A stretch of DNA of 45,303 nt from Rhizophagus sp. LPA8_4_AMF (GCA_021464525.1 JADRCO010000180.1:1-45303), one strand, 5' to 3'. Shown: positions 9,173-19,707, counted from the first letter of the stretch. Program-made: numbers and translations. The notes: generated from the sequence alone by a model not told the origin.

Positions 9173-11700
9173 AAAAAATTTCTTCAAAAGAGAAAACGTT
9201 TGTTGTTGCCGATGGGGGGCATCTTGCATGGTCTGAAGAGACTAGTAATGTCAATCGCAGAATGCGTTTCATAATTATTCGTCAATCGCGGCAAGCATCA
9301 AAAAGCTTAATATTTATCGTTACTGGCAAAGCTTTTGACTCAGATGAAGACTTTTTGCAGGTAATATCTTGGAATGATTACGACAATGCCTTTTATTTCT
9401 ATCTCCGCGATAAGAATACATGGTTGTATATTGGAAATTCATGGGATGCGTTTGAGGATGATACTCGAGGCAAAGGTCCCTTTGGCGGTCATGTTAATGG
9501 TTCATTAGTGATGAAAGAACTCAATTCTCCCTGGTTGCATTGGCAATCACAATCGTTTACAATTCTAAATTGTCTTGAAATTTCTGATCCTATTCGTCGA
9601 GAACCCATATTCATAAAATGTAGGAATGCGGATCAGCTTCAGCATATTGTTGAGGGAGCCATTTCGTCCTGGAATGAAGCTCGGTTGAAAAAATGTACGG
9701 ACGAAAATACCTATCAAGTCACCAAAATAAAGGAGTTTATGCGACAGATAATTGATAATACTACCTACAACATCGTTTCAAGTGATGTACAATATTCTGA
9801 AATCTCATCACATGAAGAATTGCATTTACCCTCATCGTTTTTTATAAACAAATACGTTATCGACCAACTCGATGAAATAAACCCCGATATTTCTCCGATT
9901 GTTGTTAGCATGGATAAGTACTTAAATAGCATCAAAAAGTATGAGATATGTTTGTTAAATGAAGGCAAAGTCGTTGAAGAAGGTGATGGAATGTTTGCAT
10001 TTCCTGTCCCAGAGCCCGCTTATGAAGACAACTCTTTGCTTCCGTTATTTCTTAGTAGGCAGAAAATTAAGAGCAAAAAAAATGGTCTCCCTCCATTATT
10101 GAATCAAAGGTTTGTTTTATGTATGTGGATGATCGATTTCTACAACCCATTAGATTCAAGACTACGGCGTCAATTGCTGAATTACATTCCAGATACTGCA
10201 AATTACGTTCCTGGAAATTTAGAAGACGGGTATGACCTTGTTGACAACATTGTGAATAACATAAGGACTGCCGCTAGAAAATTACCAGAACATACTGTTG
10301 AGGTCAAGTTCATCAAAGATTGGGATGATAGGGATTTGATCAAGAATTGTAATGATAGGATTAATGAGTACTTTAAAAGGATACAACAAAATATGCGAAC
10401 TCAGGAAGGTGTCAATAATCTTATCCAACTTGCCGATTCACGCAGACGCATGTTTCGTCGCAAACTTCTGAGTGAATTTGATTTAACCTTTCCCTACTCT
10501 ACAAATCTTCCCACTGGTTTGTCATTCTTGGAAATGACATCCAAAGGAAATATTCGCCCAACTATTCTGACGAAATATCAAGTTTACAATGATGAAAGAG
10601 AAAACAGTCTCACAATAGAAACTAAGAAAGTAGAAGAGGGTCCACTAAACCGTTTTGACCCACCTGCCTATCTTGATGACATGGACGAAGAAATGCGCAA
10701 AGAATGGCACGTAAAAGTGTCCAAATGGACCAAAGATGCTATCGATGGAAATCCAAAACGTTACTTATTTGATGGACCGCGCTTACAGTACTATAACCCT
10801 ACAGAGACTATCACATCTTCAGATGCGAAAAAAGCAGATATTATTTGGACAGCATTCCCCAGGAAACTGATGAAGAAGTTTGTAACAGATGAGAAACGAT
10901 GGGAGTATGCTGATAAAAATCGCAGTTCTCAGGATGAGTACTGTGAGTGGAGTGTAAAGAAAGATGATGATGGAAAAATTACTAAAGTTATATTTACATG
11001 TGAGGGGCCCGAATACTGGGAAACGCTCGCTGGTAATAAGGAAAATTTAGTTAAGCTGTATAATAAATTCGTCGGACGTTCTGATGTCCATGAAGAGGAT
11101 CTTTTCAAAGATGGTAAATATAACCTACATAACAAATGGAACGACCCACCGAACTCCGATATCAATAATGGATATATAATTCATCTAACCCATAAGAACA
11201 ACACGCTTCAACAAGAAATTGAGCTTGCTGGTGGTTCTAGTGTCGTTCGTATAATCGATAGAAAAATATTAACTACTGAGCAAGAACTCATAAAAAGTGG
11301 CAGTTACGGAGATCCGGACAGGTTTTCTGATCCCCATATTGGAGCTCAAGTGAACAAATTTACTCGTCATGGCGCGGATGTAACTATTTTAAACCCTGTT
11401 GGAATCTATTTAAATGATTTAGAGACTTCCTCATTTAAAACTCCTGATGGCTCCGATCCCAAGGACTTCTGGAAGATTACTCGAAAAGATAAACAAGAAA
11501 AACTCTTCGTTCGTGCTGAATACGAAGTTCCTTCAGATAAAGAATTTGACTTTAAAGTTGGAGACATCACTATAAAGGGTAAGCCGATCAAATATGGTGC
11601 GCAGATTGCTGATTATCTTACTATGCGCATTCGAGCTGTTGCCTGTCGTTTTGGTCAGACTACTGCCTCGCCTTTTACAAACGCTCGCAAGGAAGTTTAA
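9163..11700 (+). CDS. Bacterial-type uncharacterised protein, C-terminal part (frameshifted)
   Basis: Open from 9163 (after TAG 9160-9162) to TAA 11698-11700, 845 codons without an intron. There is no ATG at the start of the homologous-looking region (T-F-V-V-A-D-G-G-H-L-A-W); the first ATG is at 9262, 33 codons in. The protein therefore probably began in the upstream ORF at 8348. Conspicuous segments are G-N-S-W-D-A-F-E-D-D-T-R-G-K-G-P-F then G-G-H-V-N-G-S-L-V-M-K-E-L, L-N-Q-R-F-V-L-C-M-W-M-I-D-F-Y, and F-T-C-E-G-P-E-Y-W-E-T-L. The composition is acidic and tryptophan-containing, with no signal peptide or membrane segment, so a cytosolic enzyme is plausible. I cannot name the family. It could be a pseudogene by one indel, a sequencing error in a homopolymer, or frameshift-translated. 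Confidence 0.65.
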   Translation, partial: SNLKKISSKEKTFVVADGGHLAWSEETSNVNRRMRFIIIRQSRQASKSLIFIVTGKAFDSDEDFLQVISWNDYDNAFYFYLRDKNTWLYIGNSWDAFEDDTRGKGPFGGHVNGSLVMKELNSPWLHWQSQSFTILNCLEISDPIRREPIFIKCRNADQLQHIVEGAISSWNEARLKKCTDENTYQVTKIKEFMRQIIDNTTYNIVSSDVQYSEISSHEELHLPSSFFINKYVIDQLDEINPDISPIVVSMDKYLNSIKKYEICLLNEGKVVEEGDGMFAFPVPEPAYEDNSLLPLFLSRQKIKSKKNGLPPLLNQRFVLCMWMIDFYNPLDSRLRRQLLNYIPDTANYVPGNLEDGYDLVDNIVNNIRTAARKLPEHTVEVKFIKDWDDRDLIKNCNDRINEYFKRIQQNMRTQEGVNNLIQLADSRRRMFRRKLLSEFDLTFPYSTNLPTGLSFLEMTSKGNIRPTILTKYQVYNDERENSLTIETKKVEEGPLNRFDPPAYLDDMDEEMRKEWHVKVSKWTKDAIDGNPKRYLFDGPRLQYYNPTETITSSDAKKADIIWTAFPRKLMKKFVTDEKRWEYADKNRSSQDEYCEWSVKKDDDGKITKVIFTCEGPEYWETLAGNKENLVKLYNKFVGRSDVHEEDLFKDGKYNLHNKWNDPPNSDINNGYIIHLTHKNNTLQQEIELAGGSSVVRIIDRKILTTEQELIKSGSYGDPDRFSDPHIGAQVNKFTRHGADVTILNPVGIYLNDLETSSFKTPDGSDPKDFWKITRKDKQEKLFVRAEYEVPSDKEFDFKVGDITIKGKPIKYGAQIADYLTMRIRAVACRFGQTTASPFTNARKEV

Positions 11701-12926
11701 ATCCTATATATTGAAAAGAAATCATTAATTTTATCACATATCGGCGGGTTTGTTTCATCATCTAAATATATTGAATTTTTGTACAGTAAAGTCAAAGATG
11801 TGTTGCACGATATCCATAAAGATCTGTGATAAAAAAAAATTCAAATTTGATACGATTTTATTTTATGGCCAGAATCATCATAATTTGGCCAAATTATTTT
11901 GTGTAACATGCTAATGCTAAGCCACTAAATAAAACGCTTTGCCTTCTTTTTAATATAAGTTTATTAAGTCGTAAAATTTGAATCAGATAACATTTACTTA
12001 AAAAATGAAAAAAGCTACAAAATATAAAAATAAAGATTTTATACTCTATAGTTAATTAAGTTATCAGATAGAGGGAAACGGAAACCGTTGTGCGTCCGAA
12101 GCGTTAGATTTTCCCAATTGTGTAATAACGTAATATTCTACATTAGCGTAATATTTTATCAAATTTGCACATGATTTGCGTTAGATCAGTTATCATCATA
12201 ATCAAAAAAGGAAAAACAGGGAGTAATTAGTGAGGTGACGTCAGCGGATGGAAGGAAGGAAAATTTCATGGGTTAACACAAAATCGACTATTGCAGTACG
12301 ATACAGTAGAATGTCCTTCGCTAACGCTCCGGACAATAACCTATCATAATCTGTCATAAACATTTGCGCGATCCATTCTAATTTGAGTAACTAATATTAT
12401 GTCTCATGATCATTCACGACATCAAAAAAGCCACCTGAATAATTGCTTTATTTTTGATTTAATTTAACTAACAATAATTTTGAAAGTCTGAGAAAATTAC
12501 ATCCCTCTCACATGCCTTGAGTACGCAGTGATAACTATCGCGTGGAAATTTTAGGACGGGTTATTGTCGAAATCACGTGATTTATCCGTCGTTTTGTGCG
12601 TCGTTATACGACGCGTTGCAAAAGTGATTTTAATTTACCGTAAAAACGATTTCACTATACCTATTTTATTGTTGCAAGCATACAGTCAGTGCGCAATAAT
12701 ATATTATTTACAACGTTGTTAACACACTTTAATTGCATATATTTAATAAAGCTATATTACATTGTTACACTAACAACTGTTAAATTATACATTAAGTATT
12801 AATCCAATTCATTGTATAAAATGCATAAAAGTATCTAAAATAAAATTATCTAATAAGTGTGTTTCGCTAAAAGTAATTCGTAAAGTTCCTTCAATTCTTA
12901 CAACACTCGAAAGCCCTTACCGCTAT
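11701..12926. other. Intergenic region with an inverted-repeat pair
   Basis: No gene seen. GTCCGAAGCGTTAG at about 12095-12108 pairs with CTAACGCTCCGGAC at about 12322-12335 (13 of 14 bases), marking a possible 240-base element. Nearby are GGCCAGAATCATCAT (11868-11882, inverted relative of the block near 2770), a TCACGTGA palindrome at 12573-12580, and CGTCGTTATACGACG, a 15-base palindrome, near 12600-12615. This is the GC-richest non-coding stretch of the first half. Confidence 0.5.
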
Positions 12927-13869
12927 TCAAAACTTTACAGGATCTAGTAACTCTGCCAATAAATAATATAATTCATGAGGATTAAGAGTTACTAAAATTT
13001 TATTTGGATTATTTATTAAACTCAACTGTGAAATTGGAGTTGTTGGTACTGTTTGCTTCAAACTTGTTATAGCAGTAGAAAAAGACCATAAGTTTGACAT
13101 TGAAAAGGTATTTTTACCACTATCAGACCTCTATAACCTGTCGCTGTTAAATGTTTTTCATTGGAACGAATAAATTGAGCTTATTCACGAATGTATAGTT
13201 CATTTCGAGTTATGTTCACTGTGGTTGTAGGTTTTGAATTAAATGATAGTTTTTGTTTCTGTTCATCAGTTGGAAAATTTTCTGTTATTGTAGTTGATAA
13301 ATTTGAAGAAGGTTTAATAATTTCTGAACTAAGTTCTTTTTTTTGTTCATCTGTTTGAAAATTTTCTATTATTGTAGTTGTTTTTGTAATCATTGCTCTT
13401 AATTTAATAACTACTTGATTCATATCCGGCCTATTATCTGGCTCACCATCCCAACATTCTGAAAAAAAGAAACAAATGATTTAAAATTTAAATAACAAAA
13501 TATATCATAATTTATATTACACTTACCAGTATAAAGATTAGAATAATCAATAGGAGTACTTGGAATAATTTTCTCTTTAATACCATTTAAAATTCGCATA
13601 ACTAAACTAATATCGTATAATTCTCCTTCTACATAGAATGGTGGTTGACAACTTGATATCTCCCATAAAAGTACTCCAATACTGTAAACATCACTCTTTT
13701 TGTTTAATAAATATAGAATTTCGTCACCACTGAATCTTTTTGGATCAGTATAAGGAATTACACCAAATACATTTTTAATTGATTGTTTAGATATTTCTTG
13801 GATTCTTTTTGATAATCCAAAATTCGCTAATTTGATATTATCTTGATAAACTAGTATATTATAACCCAT
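12927..13869 (-). pseudogene. N-terminally truncated protein-kinase gene with altered DFG
   Basis: Exons on the minus strand: 13869-13527, 13458-13220 and 13130-12927, giving about 261 residues. The first intron is a clean GTAAGT...CAG. The second assumes donor GTGAAC at 13219; otherwise the middle exon simply runs on to TAA at 13181-13183. The protein starts at the N-I-L-V segment of a kinase catalytic loop, continues I-K-L-A-N-F-G-L-S-K (DFG changed to NFG), then K-S-D-V-Y-S-I-G-V-L-L-W-E-I-S-S (subdomain IX) and E-C-W-D-G-E-P-D-N-R-P-D-M (subdomain XI), a typical tyrosine-kinase-like fold of the expanded Glomeromycotina family. The N-lobe, the HRD motif and the first catalytic-loop residues are missing upstream, where stops follow at once. 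A tail has two related units around E-N-F-x-T-D-E-Q-K. It cannot be an active kinase. Confidence 0.65.
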
Positions 13870-13930
13870 TTTATCGACACCTGTCTCATCGACATAAAAT
13901 TTGTGTGTATTGAAAATCAGAAAAGTGAAT

Positions 13931-14890
13931 TACTAAACTTTTTTTTTTATGCTGTTTTATACCTTTATTACGTTTTTACAACTGAAAAATATCTTGCATG
14001 TGGAAATGGATTCATTTGCAACTAAATAAATTAACAATAAGCTAGCGAATAAAAAATTTTATCAATAAAAATGAAATAAAAGTTACTACAGAGATTACAA
14101 ATTCCTTAAAATTTTCTTTTGTGTAATCATCTTCAATAATATTCACAGCAATAATGCCATCTAAAGAAAGGATGACTCTTTTTAAGATACGCCCTATTAA
14201 ATAACTATGTTTTAAGGGTAAATTATGCAAAATCGTATATTTATGGATTATTATGGAGTTTAAATTTCCAGGTATTATACATATTTGGCAAGTTTAACGC
14301 TAATAATATTCATATAACCTCCTGATGCTGTTCTTTAGAATAACCATCATAATGAAGATACAGTATATTATGTGCCATTTCAAGTCATTACAGTACTATA
14401 TACTGGAGGCATATTTAACTTGATACAGTATAGTCTTTCTGGTAGAGTTATGGTAACTATATTTTTAATACCTAATAACATAAAACAATATATTTTGTAT
14501 ATAAAATTTGGTTTAATTGTTGGACTTTCTATTATATGTTATTTTGTTTTTACTTAGTGTTATCAATTAATTCAAATTTAAGCATTACTGTAAATTAATA
14601 TTAATTAAATTCTTTAAAGAAAATTGACAAAATATACAATAAAAAAACTTATTTTATAAAATAAATTCAATTATTCCATTTTTTACATATAAAAAAAAAT
14701 CGGTATGGGTAAGGTCAGGGTCTGGTGAAAACATTTATTCTTGAAAAAGTAAGTAAAAAAAACATTAATGTATTATAAACAACGAGATAAATTTAATAAA
14801 AATCATCTAATTCAAAATTTTTTCTAGAAAAGATTTCTTTATTATTCAGTATGATCGGTAATGGACAGGGTCAGGGTCTAGTCCCTCGAC
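13931..14890. other. No supported gene; two short opposed open stretches
   Basis: A minus-strand stretch (14230-14042, 62 codons, ending in a hydrophobic S-V-V-T-F-I-S-F-L-L-I segment) and a plus-strand stretch (14372-14557, 61 codons, hydrophobic C-terminus) are open but have no splice partners or domain. They could be gene fragments. AAGGTCAGGGTCTGGT near 14710 and ACAGGGTCAGGGTCTAGT near 14864 are a short direct repeat. Confidence 0.35.
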
Positions 14891-14892
14891 AA

Positions 14893-14942
14893 TCATTTCA
14901 CCGACAACAGAGTCATCTCACTGACAGGTCATCTCACCGACA
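14893..14942 (+). repeat. Three-unit TCATYTCACYGACA minisatellite
   Basis: TCATTTCACCGACA (14893), TCATCTCACTGACA (14913) and TCATCTCACCGACA (14929) follow each other. The words resemble those of the longer 15-bp repeat at 44099-44320 (for example TCATTTCACCGAA at 44204). Confidence 0.65.
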
Positions 14943-14949
14943 TACGGCG

Positions 14950-15640
14950 ATTTTCTCTTTTTTAATATTGTTCTAATTTAATATGTACACTACATAACCT
15001 CAAATTTTTTTTATTATCACGTATCATTTATCATCATTAATTTTCTTTAAAGATCGGCAAAATGAACTTTCAAAATAACTGTCGATCAAGCATTTGTCGA
15101 TAAAGTAATGTTGATGACCCATTGATCTTGTCCTTACTGAAGTAATATTATTTTTCTGGATCGGCAAAATTTTAAATTGTGTCCATTTTCGTAAACATTC
15201 ATCAATTAAAAGTTTATTTAAGATTATTATGAAATGCTAGAGACAATTTACTATAAGTTGAATCCAAAGTGCATAGCAAATTCACGAAGCGAAAATTTTA
15301 TCTTCTAACAAATTAACCGCTTCAATTTAAAAAAATATTATATTATTGCTCTTTTCTAAATTATTGGTTTGAATTTGAAATTTCCCATTATTTAGGTAAG
15401 TTTGTTTTTGAATTTTGTGTAACAAAAATGTTTTATTAAGCAAATTTACTTAAATAACGAGAAATTCCTAATTTAAACCTTTTTTTTATAGAATAATCAC
15501 AAGTAATCACGAATTTTAAAAAATCATTTTCTCATGATAAATTCAAAAAGGTAGATAAACACTATATTTATTTTTAATAGTCTTATTTAGAATAAATGTT
15601 GGATTCCAAAATTGTGAAAATTATCATATTACACATATCT
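14950..15640. other. Intergenic, no gene seen
   Basis: Very AT-rich. GATCGGCAAAAT occurs twice (about 15053 and 15159) as a short direct repeat. Nothing else is recognised. Confidence 0.4.
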
Positions 15641-15945
15641 AGTAACGAAGTTAACAGATTCATACAAAATTAGCATTGCCCGGATATTTTACCCGATAAA
15701 GATTCAAATTCACTTCATTTAATTTCGGATAAGCAGAAATCCCAACGTGAAAATTTCACAATAAAAAAATCAATTTTGCAAAATTTGCAAAATGGAGAAT
15801 CTATCGACCGAGATCTAGCGATTTCTGTTTTATTGCTAATTTAATTTAATTAGTATTTTGTGTAAAAGATGATTGTGGTTGTTGATCGTGAAATTGATTT
15901 ACCTACGCGATAGATACCCTATAAAAACGAAATGCTTTTATATTT

Positions 15946-16068
15946 GTGTTCACACCATGTAATAAATATCTAAAAAAGCACCATTTTGTTTTTTTTTGTA
16001 ATAAGACATAAATCGGACAAATGGTACTTTTTTAGACGTTTTTTATACATGAATACAAACTAATCAAA
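15946..16068. mobile_element. Foldback/MITE-like insertion in the duplicate promoter
   Basis: Arms of about 45 bases: the left arm ends CTAAAAAAGCACCATTT, and the right arm begins AAATGGTACTTTTTTAG (16 of 17 complementary). Pairing extends outward through ACATG-type and ACAAATA-type sequence, with a loop of only about 25 bases. Copy 1 of the duplication lacks the whole region, so it arrived after the duplication or was lost from copy 1. A clear target duplication was not identified. Confidence 0.6.
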
Positions 16069-16273
16069 AATTCACCACTATGCTAATGATTATATAATAC
16101 TGAAATGGCCAATTAATTAATGAGTCTTTGGATTATAAAACGAATTTAATACATTTCATTTTTATATCTTTGCACTTTTTGATTTTTTCATGACTACTAT
16201 TATTAATTCTTTCCATTTTAATAACAATTCATGTATCTCTTCATAATAATTGCACATTTAACTCAATTTCACT

Positions 16274-16444
16274 ATGAATCCGAGACATTTGATTTAATTT
16301 ATTTATCTCACTCTTCTCATGTTTTGTATTATAAACGTTACAGCTCGCAATGTTACTCCTAATTGTGACAGAAATTGTCCGCCAGAAACAAAATGTTGTT
16401 GTTTCCCACATTCACCTTGCGTTTATACCAAGAAAGAATGCTAA
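16274..16444 (+). pseudogene. Decayed paralogue of the cysteine-rich secreted peptide
   Basis: A 57-codon frame starting MNPRHLI like the gene at 426. Codon 8 is TAA (16295-16297) where the intact copy has TCA, so the signal peptide is cut after seven residues. The rest of the frame stays open to TAA at 16442-16444, and its mature part keeps C-x3-C-x5-CCC plus two further cysteines (seven in all against eight), with otherwise heavily changed residues. A downstream ATG at 16319 could start a 41-residue product with a much shortened hydrophobic leader. The preserved frame despite many substitutions suggests that the stop is recent, or that the short form is used. Confidence 0.7.
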
Positions 16445-16849
16445 TGATTAATCGATTTTGATTTTGATTAATTTATAATATTCTTAAAAAATCATGTCAT
16501 AAATATATTATTATCATCATTATTATTTCTTCTTCCTATCATTCTTATTTATTAAAGTTATTATTTCTTCTTATTACTTTATATTAAAAATGGTTGTTTT
16601 TTTTAATAATTCTATATTATAGCTTGGCTTGTGTAGTTAAAACGTATAATTTATACAAGCAAGCATCTTTCCAGTATAATGATTACTAATTTTGAAGCTT
16701 AAATTTATGAAGTTTGTCAAATTAATATCAAATAAACAATCCTTTTGCACATACTTTGATGCCTCTTTTAATTATGCTGGTTTTCTTTTGAAATATGAAT
16801 TGTTCTTTATTTTCGAAAATTTTAATAGTAACTGAGTCATTACATCTCT

Positions 16850-18462
16850 AGGTAAGTAATGAGATCTCCAAAATCCCGACATAACCTTCAGCGAATTCAT
16901 TATTAGCTGACTCAAAATATCTTTTCGAACAATCTTATGCTAATATGCTAACTACGAGCATCGAATTAGTTCTTTTAATTGGTTTTATAAAGTTGAATGA
17001 TTTTTTCCAAAATTCTCTTTCAATGCAATTTATTTTTTAAACCAATTTTTAATTTTTTATATTAATCCTAGTAGTTTACCTTGTCACATACATTTAGATT
17101 AAAATATGTTTATTCCCATTGTCACCGTTGCAATCTCATACGGGTATTAACAAGTATGCCTAATAATGTGATTAACCCAAAGATAACAAATGGTATTATA
17201 TTACTTTTATATAATTTATAATTGATTTATTCGTAAATATTGCTTCACAAATTTAGTATTTAATATTATTATTATACAGATTTATCAACATAATAAATTT
17301 TTGTAAATTGTATTGGTATTCATTTATTTTCAATATTAGAAGAACATTTTGTGATTTGTTCATAAATAATTTTTGATGGCCTAATAAAGGCGTGATTACA
17401 TAAGAACAGATATAGTAATTATTTTATTATTTAAACTCCTTTAAAAAAAATTTCTTCTGATTTGAAATTTATCCTTCTTTGCTTACAAAGTAATTTTTTC
17501 TGTCAGCATTAAATGTCGGACATTGCATTGAGAATATGAGAAACGTCCGGGTAATAAGAAAAATTATTACTGAGGTAAATAAAAAATAATCTTGTTTGAT
17601 ATATAAAATATAATATTGCTTCGTTTGAAAACATCTTTATTTATTTGTTAATTTTATACACAGAAATCACATATTTCTTTCATCTCTTAAAGAATTTAAA
17701 ATCTTTTCATTTAGAACAAGAGAGGGAATTATGCTTTATAAATGATACATATATTTTTATATCTTATCGTTGGAATGAACGACATGAATGAAAGACTCAT
17801 TTATTCTAACATCACTATGACGGTATTGTTGCAATTCTGATGCTGCAAGAAAATATTTTGTGAAAAAATACTGATAGTATAAGATAGTCTGAATTGCTAC
17901 GTTTACCGTATTTCAATTTTATAATTATTGATCATGATGCATGCTAGTACAATTTTTTTACTTATAGTAAAAAAAAAACTTTTTAACAAAAACATCCCAC
18001 AGTTGATAAATAATTAAATAATTTCAGAACTACTGCTGGTACTCATTAGATAACAATATAAAATTAACATATTACTTAGATATAACATGAAGTTCCAATA
18101 CAAAAAAATCAGTATTGACAAATCAATGATGATAATGACGATACACTCGCAAATTTATAACCAAAGACTTGACATATACAATATAATTATATTTATGTTA
18201 TAAATTCAACCTTTTATGTAATGTAAAAAAAACTTTTTATTTTTTTCATGTAGCAACGAAAAAATTTATAATAATGACTTAAAAATAGTATTTTATCTCA
18301 TTGATTAAAAATAAATGGTTTAAATATTTATATAATATGAAAAAGGGCCATATACAAAATAAAAAAAATATATGAAGTATTTTATAACTATAATACATTT
18401 ATTGTGGATATGTCTTTGAAATGTAAACAACTTGCTTGGTCATATTTATTATATACAAACTG
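16850..18462. other. Long AT-rich intergenic region, no gene seen
   Basis: No exon, domain or structured RNA recognised on either strand. It contains many A/T homopolymers and short open stretches of low complexity. The last 100 bases before 18463 are the 3' flank of the Sel1-repeat gene. Confidence 0.5.
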
Positions 18463-19707
18463 TTATATATCTATTCCTATATATCCAATTTTTATTAATT
18501 TATATTTTGCACGTCTTATTCCATTATCAAAAGCTTTTTTATACCAATAATATGCATCTATCCCATTGATACTAGTTCCTATCCCATAATTATAACATTC
18601 TCCTAAGTGATATTGTCCCAAATAGCATCCATTATTTGCTGATTTAGAATACCATTCAAATGCTTTAGCATAGTTTTGTTCCGTTCCAACTCCTCTTCTA
18701 TAACAATAACCTAAATGATTTTGACCTTCGGCACATCCATTAATAGCTGATTTATAATACCATTCAAACGCTTTAACATGATTTTGTTGTATTCCTTCTC
18801 CATAATAATAACATTCTCCTAAATTATTTTGAGCTTTAATGCATCCTTCATCAGCTGCTTTGGAATATAATTCAAATGCTTTGAAATAATTTTTTTTTAC
18901 TCCTTTTCCATAATGGTAACATTCTCCTAAATTACTTTTACCTAAGGCATATCCATTATTTGCTGAATTAGAATACCATTTATATGCTCTAGAATAATCT
19001 TGTGTTGTTCCTATTCCATGATAATAACATTCTCCTAATTTATTTTGACCTTCAGCACATTCATTATTAGCTGATTTTGAATACCATTCAAAAGCTTTAT
19101 TACAATCCCGTGTTACTCCTTGGCCATATTGATAACAATTACCTAAATTATATTGAGCCATTGAATCACCTTTTATAGCAGATTCCAAATATTTATTAAA
19201 ATCATTTTGAAGTATTTTATCTAAAATAATATCTTTATAATAAAATAATGATAATAAATATTTTCCAATAATAATATTAATATTTTGTAATATATCAAAT
19301 ATTTCATAATCTTTTTCTTCAATTTTAACATTTAATAAATATAATTCTAATGCCATATTTTTATTCACATTACAACCAATACCATATTGATAAAAAAATC
19401 CGATAATACTAGAAAACCAAATTTTGTTTTTTTCATGATTTCTCATTAATTTTAAAATTTCATTTGAATTCTTCTTATTATTTATCCATTCTTTTAAATT
19501 ATTTGATAAAGTTTTAATTGTATCATAATCATTTATATAAATGATTTTTTTATAAAAATCTTTTGAAAATTTCTTCAAGAATTTTTCATCAATAATAATA
19601 TCGATAATTTCTATAGTTTCATTAATTTCGTTATTTTCTGTAATTAAAAATTTATTAATGGACTTGACAATTTTGTCATTTGAAAAATTTGAAAGAAGAT
19701 TTGACAT
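18463..19707 (-). CDS. Sel1-repeat (SLR) protein
   Basis: A single-exon gene of 414 residues from the ATG at 19707 (context AAATAATGT, A at -3). An in-frame ATG eleven codons upstream would add a poly-phenylalanine leader from an A/T tract and is less likely. Residues 1-175 are a helical, isoleucine/asparagine-rich N-terminal region with one degenerate Sel1-like unit at about 100-125 (F-F-Y-Q-Y-G-I-G). Residues 176-391 form six consecutive 36-residue Sel1 repeats with the pattern A-x-x-x-L-G-x-C-Y-x-x-G-x-G-x-x-x-(D/N)-x-x-K-A-F-x-W-Y-x-K-S-A, and about 392-414 is a partial unit. Sel1 repeats form TPR-like alpha-solenoids that bind partner proteins. In Glomeromycotina they are strongly expanded and often accompany kinase domains; none is visible here. 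Function beyond protein binding is unknown. Confidence 0.9.
   Translation of the reverse strand: MSNLLSNFSNDKIVKSINKFLITENNEINETIEIIDIIIDEKFLKKFSKDFYKKIIYINDYDTIKTLSNNLKEWINNKKNSNEILKLMRNHEKNKIWFSSIIGFFYQYGIGCNVNKNMALELYLLNVKIEEKDYEIFDILQNINIIIGKYLLSLFYYKDIILDKILQNDFNKYLESAIKGDSMAQYNLGNCYQYGQGVTRDCNKAFEWYSKSANNECAEGQNKLGECYYHGIGTTQDYSRAYKWYSNSANNGYALGKSNLGECYHYGKGVKKNYFKAFELYSKAADEGCIKAQNNLGECYYYGEGIQQNHVKAFEWYYKSAINGCAEGQNHLGYCYRRGVGTEQNYAKAFEWYSKSANNGCYLGQYHLGECYNYGIGTSINGIDAYYWYKKAFDNGIRRAKYKLIKIGYIGIDI

Larger units (their letters stand above)
15640..16830 (+). repeat. Segmental duplication, copy 2
   Basis: Second copy of 60-900 in the same orientation, longer because of insertions. The largest insertion lies between the CGATAGATA block (15909-15917) and TATCTTTGCAC (about 16165) and contains a foldback element. 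The peptide ORF in it is interrupted by a stop, and the 3' flank matches copy 1 up to ATGAATTGTTCTTTATTTTCGAAAA. Confidence 0.85.

Noticed and set aside
9155-9180. Programmed -1 ribosomal frameshift between the two large ORFs
   Set aside because: The bases before the stop (TCAAATTTG) do not form an X-XXY-YYZ slippery heptamer in the upstream frame, so a simple one-base deletion is the better explanation.
8753-9229. 158-codon antisense frame across the bacterial-type gene
   Set aside because: Shadow of the sense coding sequence; composition and codon structure favour the plus strand.
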